From an uncultured Catenibacterium sp. (GTDB taxonomy: Bacteria; Bacillota_I; Bacilli_A; Erysipelotrichales; Coprobacillaceae): a DNA stretch of 15,880 bases. The DNA is taken from NCBI GenBank assembly GCA_900764725.1, contig CAAFPB010000026.1:1-15880 (forward strand). Direction: 5' to 3'. This document shows, piece by piece, positions 7,245 to 13,730 of the stretch (positions are counted from its first letter, which is position 1; every line of letters starts with the position of its first letter). The notes under the pieces are model-generated. The model was not told where the DNA came from. It worked only from the letters and a program-made list of their open reading frames with translations, and made no database searches. Made by a program: the position numbers and the translations under genes.

Positions 7245-7766
7245 ATGAAAATCGTAATGATTTATGACCAGATCCAGTCTGGTAAAGGGATTAAAGATGA
7301 TCACATGGTACCTTTAGGACTAGTAAAAGAATCATGTGGACCTGCTATTATGATGGAACCATTCTTAAAACAGGTAAATGGACATGTTGTATGCTGTTTA
7401 TATTGTGGTGATGGATTCTATGAAGCAAATAGTGATGAAGTCAGCCGTAAACTTTGCGCAATGGTAGAAAAAATCAAACCAGATGTTGTTGTATGTGGTC
7501 CATGTTTCAACTATCTTGGCTATGGACGCATGGCTGCACGTGTCGCTTATGATATTAATGAAAAAACTCATTCACATGCTATGGCTGCAATGAGTATAGA
7601 AAATGAAGAGACAATTAATGAATATAAAGACAAGATTCATATCATCAAGACACCTAAGAAGGGTGGTACTGGTTTAAATGAATCATTAGAAGGTATCTGT
7701 CAGCTTGCTAAGGCAATGTGTGAACAGAAAGACGAAGACATCGTTGCTTCTAAATATTGTTTCTAA
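7245..7766 (+). CDS. GrdB-like protein (N-terminal part only), cysteine-rich
   Basis: A 173-residue protein that aligns, from memory, with the N-terminal third to half of GrdB, the substrate-binding/selenoprotein subunit of glycine, sarcosine and betaine reductases. The matching landmarks are GPAIMMEPFLKQVNG, CGDGFYEANSDEV (GrdB CGDNY...N), PDVVVCGPCFNYLGYG (GrdB AGPAF.AGRYG) and SIENEETINEYKDKIHIIK (GrdB EENPGV...). The C-terminal half of GrdB with the selenocysteine motif is absent, and there is no in-frame TGA. It has ten cysteines, including C51-LY-C54 and C84-GP-C87; the latter is the thioredoxin-type CGPC, where GrdB has alanines. It may be redox active or bind metal or substrate; no GrdA, E, C or D partners are present. 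AAGGAGAG precedes the start, 16 bp after EIIC, so it belongs to the PTS operon. Function unknown. Confidence 0.75.
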   Translation: MKIVMIYDQIQSGKGIKDDHMVPLGLVKESCGPAIMMEPFLKQVNGHVVCCLYCGDGFYEANSDEVSRKLCAMVEKIKPDVVVCGPCFNYLGYGRMAARVAYDINEKTHSHAMAAMSIENEETINEYKDKIHIIKTPKKGGTGLNESLEGICQLAKAMCEQKDEDIVASKYCF

Positions 7767-7774
7767 AACTACTT

Positions 7775-7801
7775 GAGGATACGTGAGGACGTATCCTCTT
7801 T
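7775..7801 (+). other. Strong intercistronic hairpin, possible partial terminator or RNA processing site
   Basis: GAGGATACG-TGAGGA-CGTATCCTC (7775-7798) is a perfect 9-bp stem with a 6-nt loop in the 56-bp gap between the GrdB-like and glycosylasparaginase genes. Only three T residues follow, so full termination is unlikely. It may protect the upstream PTS mRNA or lower expression of the downstream enzymes relative to the transporter. Confidence 0.7.
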
Positions 7802-7822
7802 CAATAAAAGGAGGAAAATATT

Positions 7823-8776
7823 ATGTATGGTATTATTGCTACTTGGAGAATGGCTTTAGAAGGAATCACAAAAGCCGATGAAGTATTAAAGAATCATGGA
7901 GATGCAGGAGATGCTATTGTAAAAGCTGTTAAAGCTGTAGAAGATTTCCCATATTATAAATCAGTAGGATATGGAGGATTACCTAATGAAGAAATGATTG
8001 TTGAATTAGATGCGGCTTATATGAATGGTAATACTCTTTCTGTAGGATGTGTTGGGGCAATCAAAGACTTCGCGAACCCTGTAGAAATCGCAAGAAAGTT
8101 ATCTCATGAAAAAGTCAACAACTTCTTAGTTGGAGCAGGTGCTGAAAAGTATGCATCTAAGAATGGTTTTGAAAGAAAGAATATGCTCACTGAACGTGCA
8201 GAAATTCATTATCATAATAGATTAAAAGAAATGACTCAGGAAATTAAACCTTATTCTGGTCATGATACAGTTGGTATGGTCTGCTTAGATGAACATGATA
8301 AGATGACTTCTGCGACTTCTACAAGTGGTTTATTTATGAAACGTTCTGGTAGAGTGGGTGATTCACCAGTATCTGGTTCTGGTTTCTATGTAGATAGTGA
8401 AGTAGGTGGTGCAAGTGCAACAGGGCTTGGCGAAGATGTCATGAAGGGCTGTGTCTCTTATGAAATCGTAAGAATGATGAAGGAAGGTATGCATCCTCAG
8501 GAAGCATGTGAAAAGGCTGTTAATACATTCTCTAAAGAATTGATCAAACGTCGTGGTGAAGCAGGAGATATGTCTTTAATCGCTATGAATAATAAGGGTG
8601 AATGGGGATGTGCGACTAATATTGAAGGATTCTCATTTGTTGTTGCAACTCCTGAACTTGAACCAACTGTATTTGTAGTTAAGCATGAAGGTGAACATAG
8701 CGTCTTTGAAAAAGCAAGTCAGGAATGGCTTGATGATTATATGCGTACAAGAACAGCCCCATTGGTAAGAAAATAA
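7823..8776 (+). CDS. Glycosylasparaginase (N4-(beta-N-acetylglucosaminyl)-L-asparaginase), cytoplasmic
   Basis: A 317-residue Ntn-hydrolase of peptidase family T2. It should cleave the amide bond joining an asparagine side chain to GlcNAc, giving aspartate and 1-amino-GlcNAc. The GHDTVGMV motif places the self-cleavage site between D148 and the nucleophile T149, giving subunits of about 148 and 169 residues. The substrate-site signature GRVGDSP...GASATG matches the Arg, Asp and Thr-Gly that bind the aspartyl part in human AGA. The N-terminal ATW and SVGYGGLPNEE also match AGA, which favours AGA over isoaspartyl dipeptidase. There is no signal peptide, unlike the secreted or lysosomal enzymes I know, so it acts inside the cell. 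AAGGAGG precedes the ATG; its stop overlaps the peptidase start (TAATG). Next to a PTS, the likely substrate is an imported, perhaps 6-phosphorylated, glycosyl-asparagine (inference). Confidence 0.93.
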   Translation: MYGIIATWRMALEGITKADEVLKNHGDAGDAIVKAVKAVEDFPYYKSVGYGGLPNEEMIVELDAAYMNGNTLSVGCVGAIKDFANPVEIARKLSHEKVNNFLVGAGAEKYASKNGFERKNMLTERAEIHYHNRLKEMTQEIKPYSGHDTVGMVCLDEHDKMTSATSTSGLFMKRSGRVGDSPVSGSGFYVDSEVGGASATGLGEDVMKGCVSYEIVRMMKEGMHPQEACEKAVNTFSKELIKRRGEAGDMSLIAMNNKGEWGCATNIEGFSFVVATPELEPTVFVVKHEGEHSVFEKASQEWLDDYMRTRTAPLVRK

Positions 8777-9870
8777 TGAATGAAGAAATACTAAAAGCTG
8801 TTGATGAGATTGCGGATGAGATGATTGAAGGCATCAAGCGTATTGTACGTATTGATAGTGTAGAATCTGAGGCTGTGAGTGATGCTCCTTTTGGAGAAGG
8901 TGTACGCCATGCACTTGATGAAACACTTCAGTTATCTCGTGATCTTGGATTTGAAACAGTGGATGTTGATCATTATATCGGCTATGCACGTTATGGTAAA
9001 AGTGATGATTATGTATGTGCCTGTGGGCATTTAGATGTAGTACCAGTAGGTGAAGGGTGGAAACATCCTCCATTTAGTGCTTATGAAGAAGATGGTGTGA
9101 TTTATAGCCGTGGTATTCTAGATAATAAGGGACCTATTCTTTCATGTCTTTATGCTTTAACTGCTTTAAAGAGACTAGGTATAAAGCCTGAAAGAGAAGT
9201 ACGTATTATCTTTGGTTGTGATGAAGAATCAGGATTTGAAGATTTAAAATATTATTTAGATCATGAAAAAGCACCTGTTGCTGGCTTTACACCAGATTGT
9301 AAATATCCTGTTGTTTATGCTGAAAGAGGACGTGCAGTCATCAAAGTAAAAGCTGATCTAGATCATCTGATTACATTTGTGAATAAGTATATCTTGAATA
9401 CTCAAAATAAAGGTGAAAGACTTGGTATTGATTACAAGAATGATGAATTCGGTCAGTTAGAAATCCGTAACTATCATTTGACTAAAGAATACTTCAGTTT
9501 CTCTATTAGTTATCCTGCAGGACTAACCCTAGAAGAAATACTTAATAAACTTTATCTTATTGAAGGATATGAGTATGAAGTCGTGTCTCATTTCAAGCCT
9601 GTTTATTTTGATAAGAAGGCACCAATGGTAGAAATCATGAAAGAGACATATGAATATGTGACTGGTAATGATGGTACACCTGTGACTACTACAGGTGGTA
9701 CTTATGCAAAGATGATGCCTCATATTGTCCCATTTGGTCCTTCTTTCCCAGGTCAGAAGGGTATTGGACATAATCCAAATGAATGGATGACAAGAAAAGA
9801 TTTAATCACTAATGCGAAGATTTATGCATTAACACTTTATCAATTGTCTAGAAAGGAAACAGAGTTATGA
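8776..9870 (+). CDS. Compact PepV-like M20 family metallopeptidase
   Basis: A 364-residue cytoplasmic protein of the M20/PepV dipeptidase type. The metal site looks complete: H85 and D87 in CGHLDVVP, D116 in LDNKGP, E150-E151 in CDEESG, D174 in FTPDCKYPV, and H332 in GIGHNPNEW. PepV enzymes are about 470 residues; this one is about 100 shorter. The loss is in the lid domain: right after RAVIKVKADL the sequence jumps to LITFVNKYI, skipping the usual G..AH...P..G.NA segment that carries a catalytic, dimer-bridging histidine. Activity or specificity may therefore differ. The start shares one base with the glycosylasparaginase stop and has little Shine-Dalgarno, so translation is probably coupled. 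AGA needs asparagine with free amino and carboxyl groups, so a trimming dipeptidase fits this place (inference). Confidence 0.85.
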   Translation: MNEEILKAVDEIADEMIEGIKRIVRIDSVESEAVSDAPFGEGVRHALDETLQLSRDLGFETVDVDHYIGYARYGKSDDYVCACGHLDVVPVGEGWKHPPFSAYEEDGVIYSRGILDNKGPILSCLYALTALKRLGIKPEREVRIIFGCDEESGFEDLKYYLDHEKAPVAGFTPDCKYPVVYAERGRAVIKVKADLDHLITFVNKYILNTQNKGERLGIDYKNDEFGQLEIRNYHLTKEYFSFSISYPAGLTLEEILNKLYLIEGYEYEVVSHFKPVYFDKKAPMVEIMKETYEYVTGNDGTPVTTTGGTYAKMMPHIVPFGPSFPGQKGIGHNPNEWMTRKDLITNAKIYALTLYQLSRKETEL

Positions 9871-10607
9871 TCGAAGTATGTTGTGGAAGCTATAAGGATG
9901 GTTTACGTGCTTATCATGGTGGTGCAAAGCGTATTGAATTAAACAGTGCCCTTTATTTAGGAGGTTTGACACCTTCAGTGGCTTCATTAAAACTCTTAAA
10001 AAGAGAAACAACGCTTACTATTATCTGTATGGTTAGACCTCGTGGTGCTGGTTTTACTTATGATGAAATAGAATATAAACAGATGTTATTAGAAGCAGAA
10101 GACCTATTAGAAAATGGTGCAGATGGACTCGCTTTTGGCTTCTTAAATAGTGATTATACAATTGATGTTAAGCGTACAAGAGAATTTGTAGAACTCATTC
10201 ATAAATATCATCGTACTGCTGTATTCCATCGTGCCTTTGACTGCTGTGATGATTTAGATCATGTCATGAGCCAGTTGATTGAACTTGGCGTAGATCGTGT
10301 ATTGACTAGTGGAGGACAGCCTACTGCTATTGATGGAAAAGATATGATCAAATCATTACAGGATAAATATGGGCAGAATATTCAAATTCTTGCAGGAAGT
10401 GGTGTAAACTATAATAATGCATCATCTTTAATGGAATATACTGGTATTGATCAGGTCCATTCTTCTTGTAAGGATTATGAAGAAGATCCTACAACATCTG
10501 GTAAATCAGTCACTTATAGCTATTATACTGGTGCACATGTCAATGATTATGAAAGTGTAGATCAGGAAAATGTCGAAAAACTTGTCAGCAGCTTACAAAA
10601 CAAATAA
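9867..10607 (+). CDS. cutC: CutC family TIM-barrel protein
   Basis: A 246-residue protein with clear CutC signatures: EVCCGSYKDGLRAYHGGAKRIELNS and GGLTPS at the N-terminus, MVRPRGAGFTYDE near 55-68, FHRAFD near 120, and GVDRVLTSGG near 146. CutC was named for copper tolerance in E. coli, but the biochemical role of this TIM-barrel family is unsettled and it is often found beside sugar genes. Its start overlaps the peptidase stop by four bases (ATGA), so it is translationally coupled to the pathway genes. In this setting an enzymatic role on the amino-sugar product seems at least as plausible as copper handling, but nothing in the sequence decides this. The length is normal for the family. 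It should not be confused with choline TMA-lyase, which shares the symbol. Confidence 0.92.
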   Translation: MIEVCCGSYKDGLRAYHGGAKRIELNSALYLGGLTPSVASLKLLKRETTLTIICMVRPRGAGFTYDEIEYKQMLLEAEDLLENGADGLAFGFLNSDYTIDVKRTREFVELIHKYHRTAVFHRAFDCCDDLDHVMSQLIELGVDRVLTSGGQPTAIDGKDMIKSLQDKYGQNIQILAGSGVNYNNASSLMEYTGIDQVHSSCKDYEEDPTTSGKSVTYSYYTGAHVNDYESVDQENVEKLVSSLQNK

Positions 10608-11448
10608 AAGATATATTATTACTTTCTTTGCAGTGCTTTTTTCTGCACTCTTGCAGACGTTTGTACTTCAAACATTTTTGAATCCATCTGACTTGCTTTC
10701 AAGTGGTTTTACAGGAATTGCGATTCTGATTAACCGTATCAGTATGCTTTATGGATATTCTTTATCTATTTCCACACTTGTAATTGTATTGAACTTACCT
10801 GTCGCAATTGTCTGTTATAAGACAATAGGTAAGAAGTTTGTTTTCTTCTCTTTCTTACAAGTTATCTTCTTCAGTATTTTTACAAGAGTGTTATCATTTG
10901 ATCCATTATTTGATGATGTGATCTTGAATGTCTGTTTTGGTGGATTCCTTTACGGTTTTGCGATTGCGATTGCTTTAAAAGGTAATGCAAGTACAGCTGG
11001 GACTGACTTTATTGCTTTATATGTATCTAATAAAATGAACAAGTCAATCTTTGAATATATATTTGTCTTTAATACATTAATGTTATGTGTATTTGGATTT
11101 ATGTTTGGCTGGATTCATGCAGGATATTCAATATTATTCCAATTTCTCTCAACAAAAACGATTGATACATTCTATAAGCGATATAAACGAGTGACATTAG
11201 AAATCACTACAATTCATCCAGAAGAATTACGCAAGGCTTATATTGCACAATATCGTCATGGCCTAACAATGCTTCATGGTGAAGGGGGCTATAGTGGTCA
11301 TCCTCTTACTATGATTCATACTGTCGTATCAAGCTATGAAGTACAGGATATTGTGGACTTAATGAAGAGTATTGATCCTCATGTCATTATTAATATATTG
11401 CCTACAGAAAACTTTATCGGTGGATTCTATCAAAAACCACTGGATTAA
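10570..11448 (+). CDS. YitT family membrane protein (DUF2179 C-terminus)
   Basis: A 292-residue protein with about five or six membrane helices in the first 190 residues, followed by a soluble C-terminal domain of the DUF2179 type (about 205-290, VTLEITTIHPEELRKAYI to IINILPTENFIGGFYQ). Family landmarks include LNPSDLLSSGFTGIAILI near 36 and GNASTAGTDFIALY near 140. YitT-family proteins are common in Bacillota; their function is unknown. The ATG at 10570 lies 38 bp inside cutC with AGGAAA upstream; a TTG at 10582 is an alternative, but a later start would cut into the first helix. It is the last gene before the strong terminator at 11447-11469. Its relation to the PTS pathway is by transcription only. 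Confidence 0.88.
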   Translation: MSKNLSAAYKTNKRYIITFFAVLFSALLQTFVLQTFLNPSDLLSSGFTGIAILINRISMLYGYSLSISTLVIVLNLPVAIVCYKTIGKKFVFFSFLQVIFFSIFTRVLSFDPLFDDVILNVCFGGFLYGFAIAIALKGNASTAGTDFIALYVSNKMNKSIFEYIFVFNTLMLCVFGFMFGWIHAGYSILFQFLSTKTIDTFYKRYKRVTLEITTIHPEELRKAYIAQYRHGLTMLHGEGGYSGHPLTMIHTVVSSYEVQDIVDLMKSIDPHVIINILPTENFIGGFYQKPLD

Positions 11449-11469
11449 CAGGCTTCGGCCTGTTTTTTT
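11447..11469 (+). terminator. Strong intrinsic terminator ending the PTS cluster
   Basis: AACAGGC-TTCG-GCCTGTT (11447-11464) with a stable TTCG tetraloop, followed by five more T residues. The stem starts inside the YitT stop codon. It ends the operon that began at the PRD regulator. Confidence 0.95.
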
Positions 11470-11473
11470 GCGT

Positions 11474-11500
11474 AAAAAAACCTCTCAAAATAGAGAGGTT
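11474..11500 (-). terminator. Intrinsic terminator of the AGCS symporter gene
   Basis: Read on the minus strand, AACCTCTC-TATTTT-GAGAGGTT (11500-11479) runs into further T residues (the A-run at 11474-11480). The first arm overlaps the symporter stop codon. It lies back to back with the plus-strand terminator of the YitT gene, only a few bases apart. Confidence 0.93.
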
Positions 11501-12845
11501 AGATACTTAATTCTTCTATAGTACAAGTGTTTTCTTCTTGGAAATATTCTTCTGTTTCCGCAATAACTTCTTTTCTAAGTCCAATCAAACCAATCAGGTT
11601 AGGAATAGCCATACAGCCATTCACGATATCTGCAAGAATAAAGATAAACTTTAATGACATAAATGGACCAATCGCAATAAGAATAATAAAGATGATCTTA
11701 TAAATTTTGATAGAACGAATACCTGCAAGATAATACATACATCTTTCACCATAGTAGTTCCATCCAATAATTGTTGTAAAGGCAAAGAAAATCAAACCAA
11801 CATTCACAATATATTCTCCAATAAATGGAATAATAAGTCCTCTATTAAAGGCAAGAGATGTGACTGCAGCACCTTCTAAGCCACTTGTATTTGCGCCAGT
11901 GATTAAAATTGCAAGACCTGTCATTGTACAGATGACCATTGTATCAATAAAAGTACCTGTCATAGAAACAAGACCCTGTTCTACACATGAATCAGTCTGT
12001 GCAGCAGCTGCTGCAATAGGAGCACTTCCTAAACCACTTTCGTTAGAGAAGATTCCTCTACTAATACCCATTTTCATCGCAACACCCATTCCAGCGCCAA
12101 AGACTGCTTTGATATCAAAAGCTGAAGTAAGAACTGTCTTTAATACATGAGGAATCATTGGAAGATGAGTTACTAGAATAAGTACAACACCACCAATATA
12201 AAATACACACATAAATGGAATGACTTTTTCGGCCACTGCCGCAATTCTATGAATTCCACCAATGGTAATAAAACCAACAAGAACTGTAAGAATAATCGCA
12301 CTGATCCAGTAAGGTACATGGAAAGAAAGATGTAATGCATCAGAAATTGATCTTACCTGTGTAAACGTACCAATACCTAAATATGCGACTGCTACACCAA
12401 AGAAGGCAAATAGACTTGCTAGAAACTTGTTGTGTAGACCTTTTTCAATATAGTACATAGGACCACCGGCTATTTGTCCATTTTCATCTTTTGTACGATA
12501 TTTAATGGCAAGCACTCCTTCTGCATACTTAGTGGCCATACCAAAAAAAGCTGAAATCCACATCCAGAAAAGTGCGCCAGGACCACCTGCAGAAATCGCA
12601 GTTGCTACTCCTACGATATTACCTGTTCCAATAGTAGAACTTAATGCAGTACACAATGCCTGGAAGCTAGAAACATCACCTTCTTGATTTTCATTCTTTT
12701 TAAAAATCAAAGAGAAAGCCTTTTTTAATCTTACAAACTGAATAAACTTTAAATGAGTAGTAAAATAAATACCTGTTCCTAGTAATAATAGGATAAGGGG
12801 CATACCCCATACGAGATTGTTGACTTGAGTCAAAAATTTTGTCAT
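11499..12845 (-). CDS. AGCS family sodium:amino acid (alanine/glycine) symporter
   Basis: A 448-residue integral membrane protein of the alanine-or-glycine:cation symporter family, which takes up glycine or alanine with sodium. Recognisable parts are FQALCTALSSTIGTGNIVGVATAI with AGGPGALFWMWISAFFGMATKYAEG (about 62-110), GGPMYYIEKGL, FSNESGLGSAPIAAAAAQTD (about 267-286) and the C-terminal IIGWNYYGERCMYYL. About ten to eleven membrane helices. The ATG at 12845 has AGAAGGAG just upstream. The leader carries a tandem glycine riboswitch, so glycine is very probably the main substrate, and excess glycine presumably lowers transporter expression as is usual for riboswitch-linked AGCS genes. Single-gene transcript with its own promoter and terminator. 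It is unlinked to the plus-strand PTS cluster, which it faces tail to tail. Confidence 0.95.
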   Translation of the reverse strand: MTKFLTQVNNLVWGMPLILLLLGTGIYFTTHLKFIQFVRLKKAFSLIFKKNENQEGDVSSFQALCTALSSTIGTGNIVGVATAISAGGPGALFWMWISAFFGMATKYAEGVLAIKYRTKDENGQIAGGPMYYIEKGLHNKFLASLFAFFGVAVAYLGIGTFTQVRSISDALHLSFHVPYWISAIILTVLVGFITIGGIHRIAAVAEKVIPFMCVFYIGGVVLILVTHLPMIPHVLKTVLTSAFDIKAVFGAGMGVAMKMGISRGIFSNESGLGSAPIAAAAAQTDSCVEQGLVSMTGTFIDTMVICTMTGLAILITGANTSGLEGAAVTSLAFNRGLIIPFIGEYIVNVGLIFFAFTTIIGWNYYGERCMYYLAGIRSIKIYKIIFIILIAIGPFMSLKFIFILADIVNGCMAIPNLIGLIGLRKEVIAETEEYFQEENTCTIEELSI

Positions 12846-12901
12846 AAAAAAACTCCTTCTAATAAATTAGACGGAATTAATAGTGAAAAGTATAAGTCAC
12901 T
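12846..12901 (-). promoter_or_regulatory. Expression platform of the glycine riboswitch
   Basis: Minus-strand leader between aptamer and ATG. A long hairpin pairs AAUUCC (12878-12873) with GGAGUU (12856-12851), with an inner UCUAAU/AUUAGA stem, and runs into U residues just before the ATG. It resembles a terminator and also buries the Shine-Dalgarno (AGAAGGAG). Upstream, AGUGA (12901-12897) can pair with UCACU (12886-12882), competing with the P1 stem of the second aptamer. The exact switching path is not certain. Confidence 0.65.
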
Positions 12902-13028
12902 GTCCTTTTACCTGAGAGTGTTACTCCTTCGGTGCTCATTATGAGTCTCTCCAGTGATTCGTCCAATAGCGATCCTTTTACCTGAAATCTTCCATCCTTC
13001 GGTGTTCTTACAAAGAATCTCTTTCGCT
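12898..13028 (-). ncRNA. Tandem glycine riboswitch
   Basis: Two glycine aptamers lie in series on the minus strand. Aptamer 1 is 13028-12968 and aptamer 2 is 12956-12898, joined by about 11 nt. Each has the conserved core CACCGAAGG and the downstream CAGGTAAAAGGA, closed by P1 stems (AGCGA/TCGCT for the first; CACTG/CAGTG for the second). It controls the AGCS symporter that starts about 50 nt further on. Identification is by the conserved core, which is highly specific. Confidence 0.95.
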
Positions 13029-13056
13029 ACTATCATCCGTTCTTTTACAAGAAAAC

Positions 13057-13085
13057 ATTATAAACAGAGAACTTTATAAATTCAA
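13057..13085 (-). promoter_or_regulatory. Promoter of the glycine riboswitch and symporter
   Basis: On the minus strand TTGAAT (13085-13080), a 17-bp spacer and a perfect TATAAT (13062-13057). Initiation near 13050 starts the RNA about 20 nt before the first aptamer. Confidence 0.75.
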
Positions 13086-13110
13086 TGTTTTTTTCTTCTA
13101 AAAGCTTTTG

Positions 13111-13116
13111 TATAAT
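13111..13116 (+). promoter_or_regulatory. Candidate -10 box for the SGNH hydrolase gene
   Basis: A perfect TATAAT lies 22 bp before the ATG at 13139. The -35 region (a T-run near 13088-13093) is poor. It is close to the divergent riboswitch promoter; an AAAAGCTTTT palindrome (13100-13109) sits between them. Confidence 0.5.
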
Positions 13117-13138
13117 AATAAAAAAGGGGAATAAATTT

Positions 13139-13675
13139 ATGAATATCGTATGTTATGGGGATTCTAATACTTATGGATTTAACCCTCTTGATGGGGGACG
13201 TTATGAAACAAATTGGGTGGATATCGTAAGAGAGAATTTTAAGGATGATTTTGTAGTGAATGCAGGACTTAATGGGAGACTTGCTGAACCTAGACAATTT
13301 TTATATGATGTGACCTTACGACAATATGCACCTATTGGTCTATTGATTATTATGCTAGGCACGAATAATGTAGATCATCTTGAACAAATAGAACATATTA
13401 CAGTAGGTCTTCATGTGATGTTAAGACGTGCTTTGTCTAAAGCTGAACATATATTACTTCTTGCACCACCTTATTTAAGAAATGATGAAGAGAGATTAAA
13501 AAGAAGTAAAGAACTCAATGAGAAGTTAAAAGTGCTTGCAGATAGCTTTCATGCAGATTTTATTGATGTAGAAGAAGTGGTCAGCGAACTTGCATTTGAT
13601 GGTATTCATTTGACACAAAAGGGACATGAACAGCTAGGAAAAACAATTGTAGACTATATGAAGAAATCCTTATAA
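13139..13675 (+). CDS. Small SGNH/GDSL hydrolase
   Basis: A 178-residue single-domain esterase-type hydrolase. The four SGNH blocks are visible: GDSNTYGF with the nucleophile S9; the block II Gly-Asn in NAGLNGR; GTNN near 74 for the block III Asn; and D154-G-I-H157 for the catalytic Asp and His. It has no signal peptide and so acts in the cytoplasm. The start at 13139 has AAAAAGGGGAA upstream and begins directly with the first strand (MNIVCYGDS); an in-frame ATG at 13085 would add 18 residues that lie over the promoter, and is rejected. SGNH enzymes remove acyl groups, often acetyl, from sugars or lipids; the substrate here is unknown. A weak terminator-like hairpin overlaps the stop codon, before the MATE gene. 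Confidence 0.9.
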   Translation: MNIVCYGDSNTYGFNPLDGGRYETNWVDIVRENFKDDFVVNAGLNGRLAEPRQFLYDVTLRQYAPIGLLIIMLGTNNVDHLEQIEHITVGLHVMLRRALSKAEHILLLAPPYLRNDEERLKRSKELNEKLKVLADSFHADFIDVEEVVSELAFDGIHLTQKGHEQLGKTIVDYMKKSL

Positions 13676-13686
13676 TGGATTTTTTT
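13664..13686 (+). terminator. Weak intrinsic terminator after the SGNH gene
   Basis: AAATCC-TTATAAT-GGATTT (13664-13682) followed by T residues. The stop codon lies in the loop. The stem is only 6 bp and AT-rich, so some read-through into the MATE gene is likely. Confidence 0.6.
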
Positions 13687-13699
13687 ATACGCTCAAAAG

Positions 13700-13708
13700 T
13701 GCTATACT
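13700..13708 (+). promoter_or_regulatory. Candidate extended -10 promoter for the MATE gene
   Basis: TGCTATACT is an extended -10 element (TGn plus TATACT), 22 bp before the MATE ATG. Only the T-rich end of the preceding terminator is available as a -35. Confidence 0.5.
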
Positions 13709-13730
13709 TCGTCATTAGGGGGATTACTAT

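Noticed and set aside
7245..7766. A true selenoprotein or glycine reductase locus
   Set aside because: No in-frame TGA, no C-terminal GrdB part and no grdA, grdE, grdC or grdD nearby; the glycine symporter across the way is on the other strand with its own control.
8834..9073. Minus-strand open frame rich in His inside the peptidase gene
   Set aside because: Composition reflects the reverse of Asp/Met-rich codons of the M20 gene; no start signal.
11860..12687. Plus-strand frames opposite the AGCS symporter (11860-12150 and 12505-12687)
   Set aside because: Low-complexity Pro/Ala/Ile sequences typical of antisense to a membrane protein; no ribosome binding sites.
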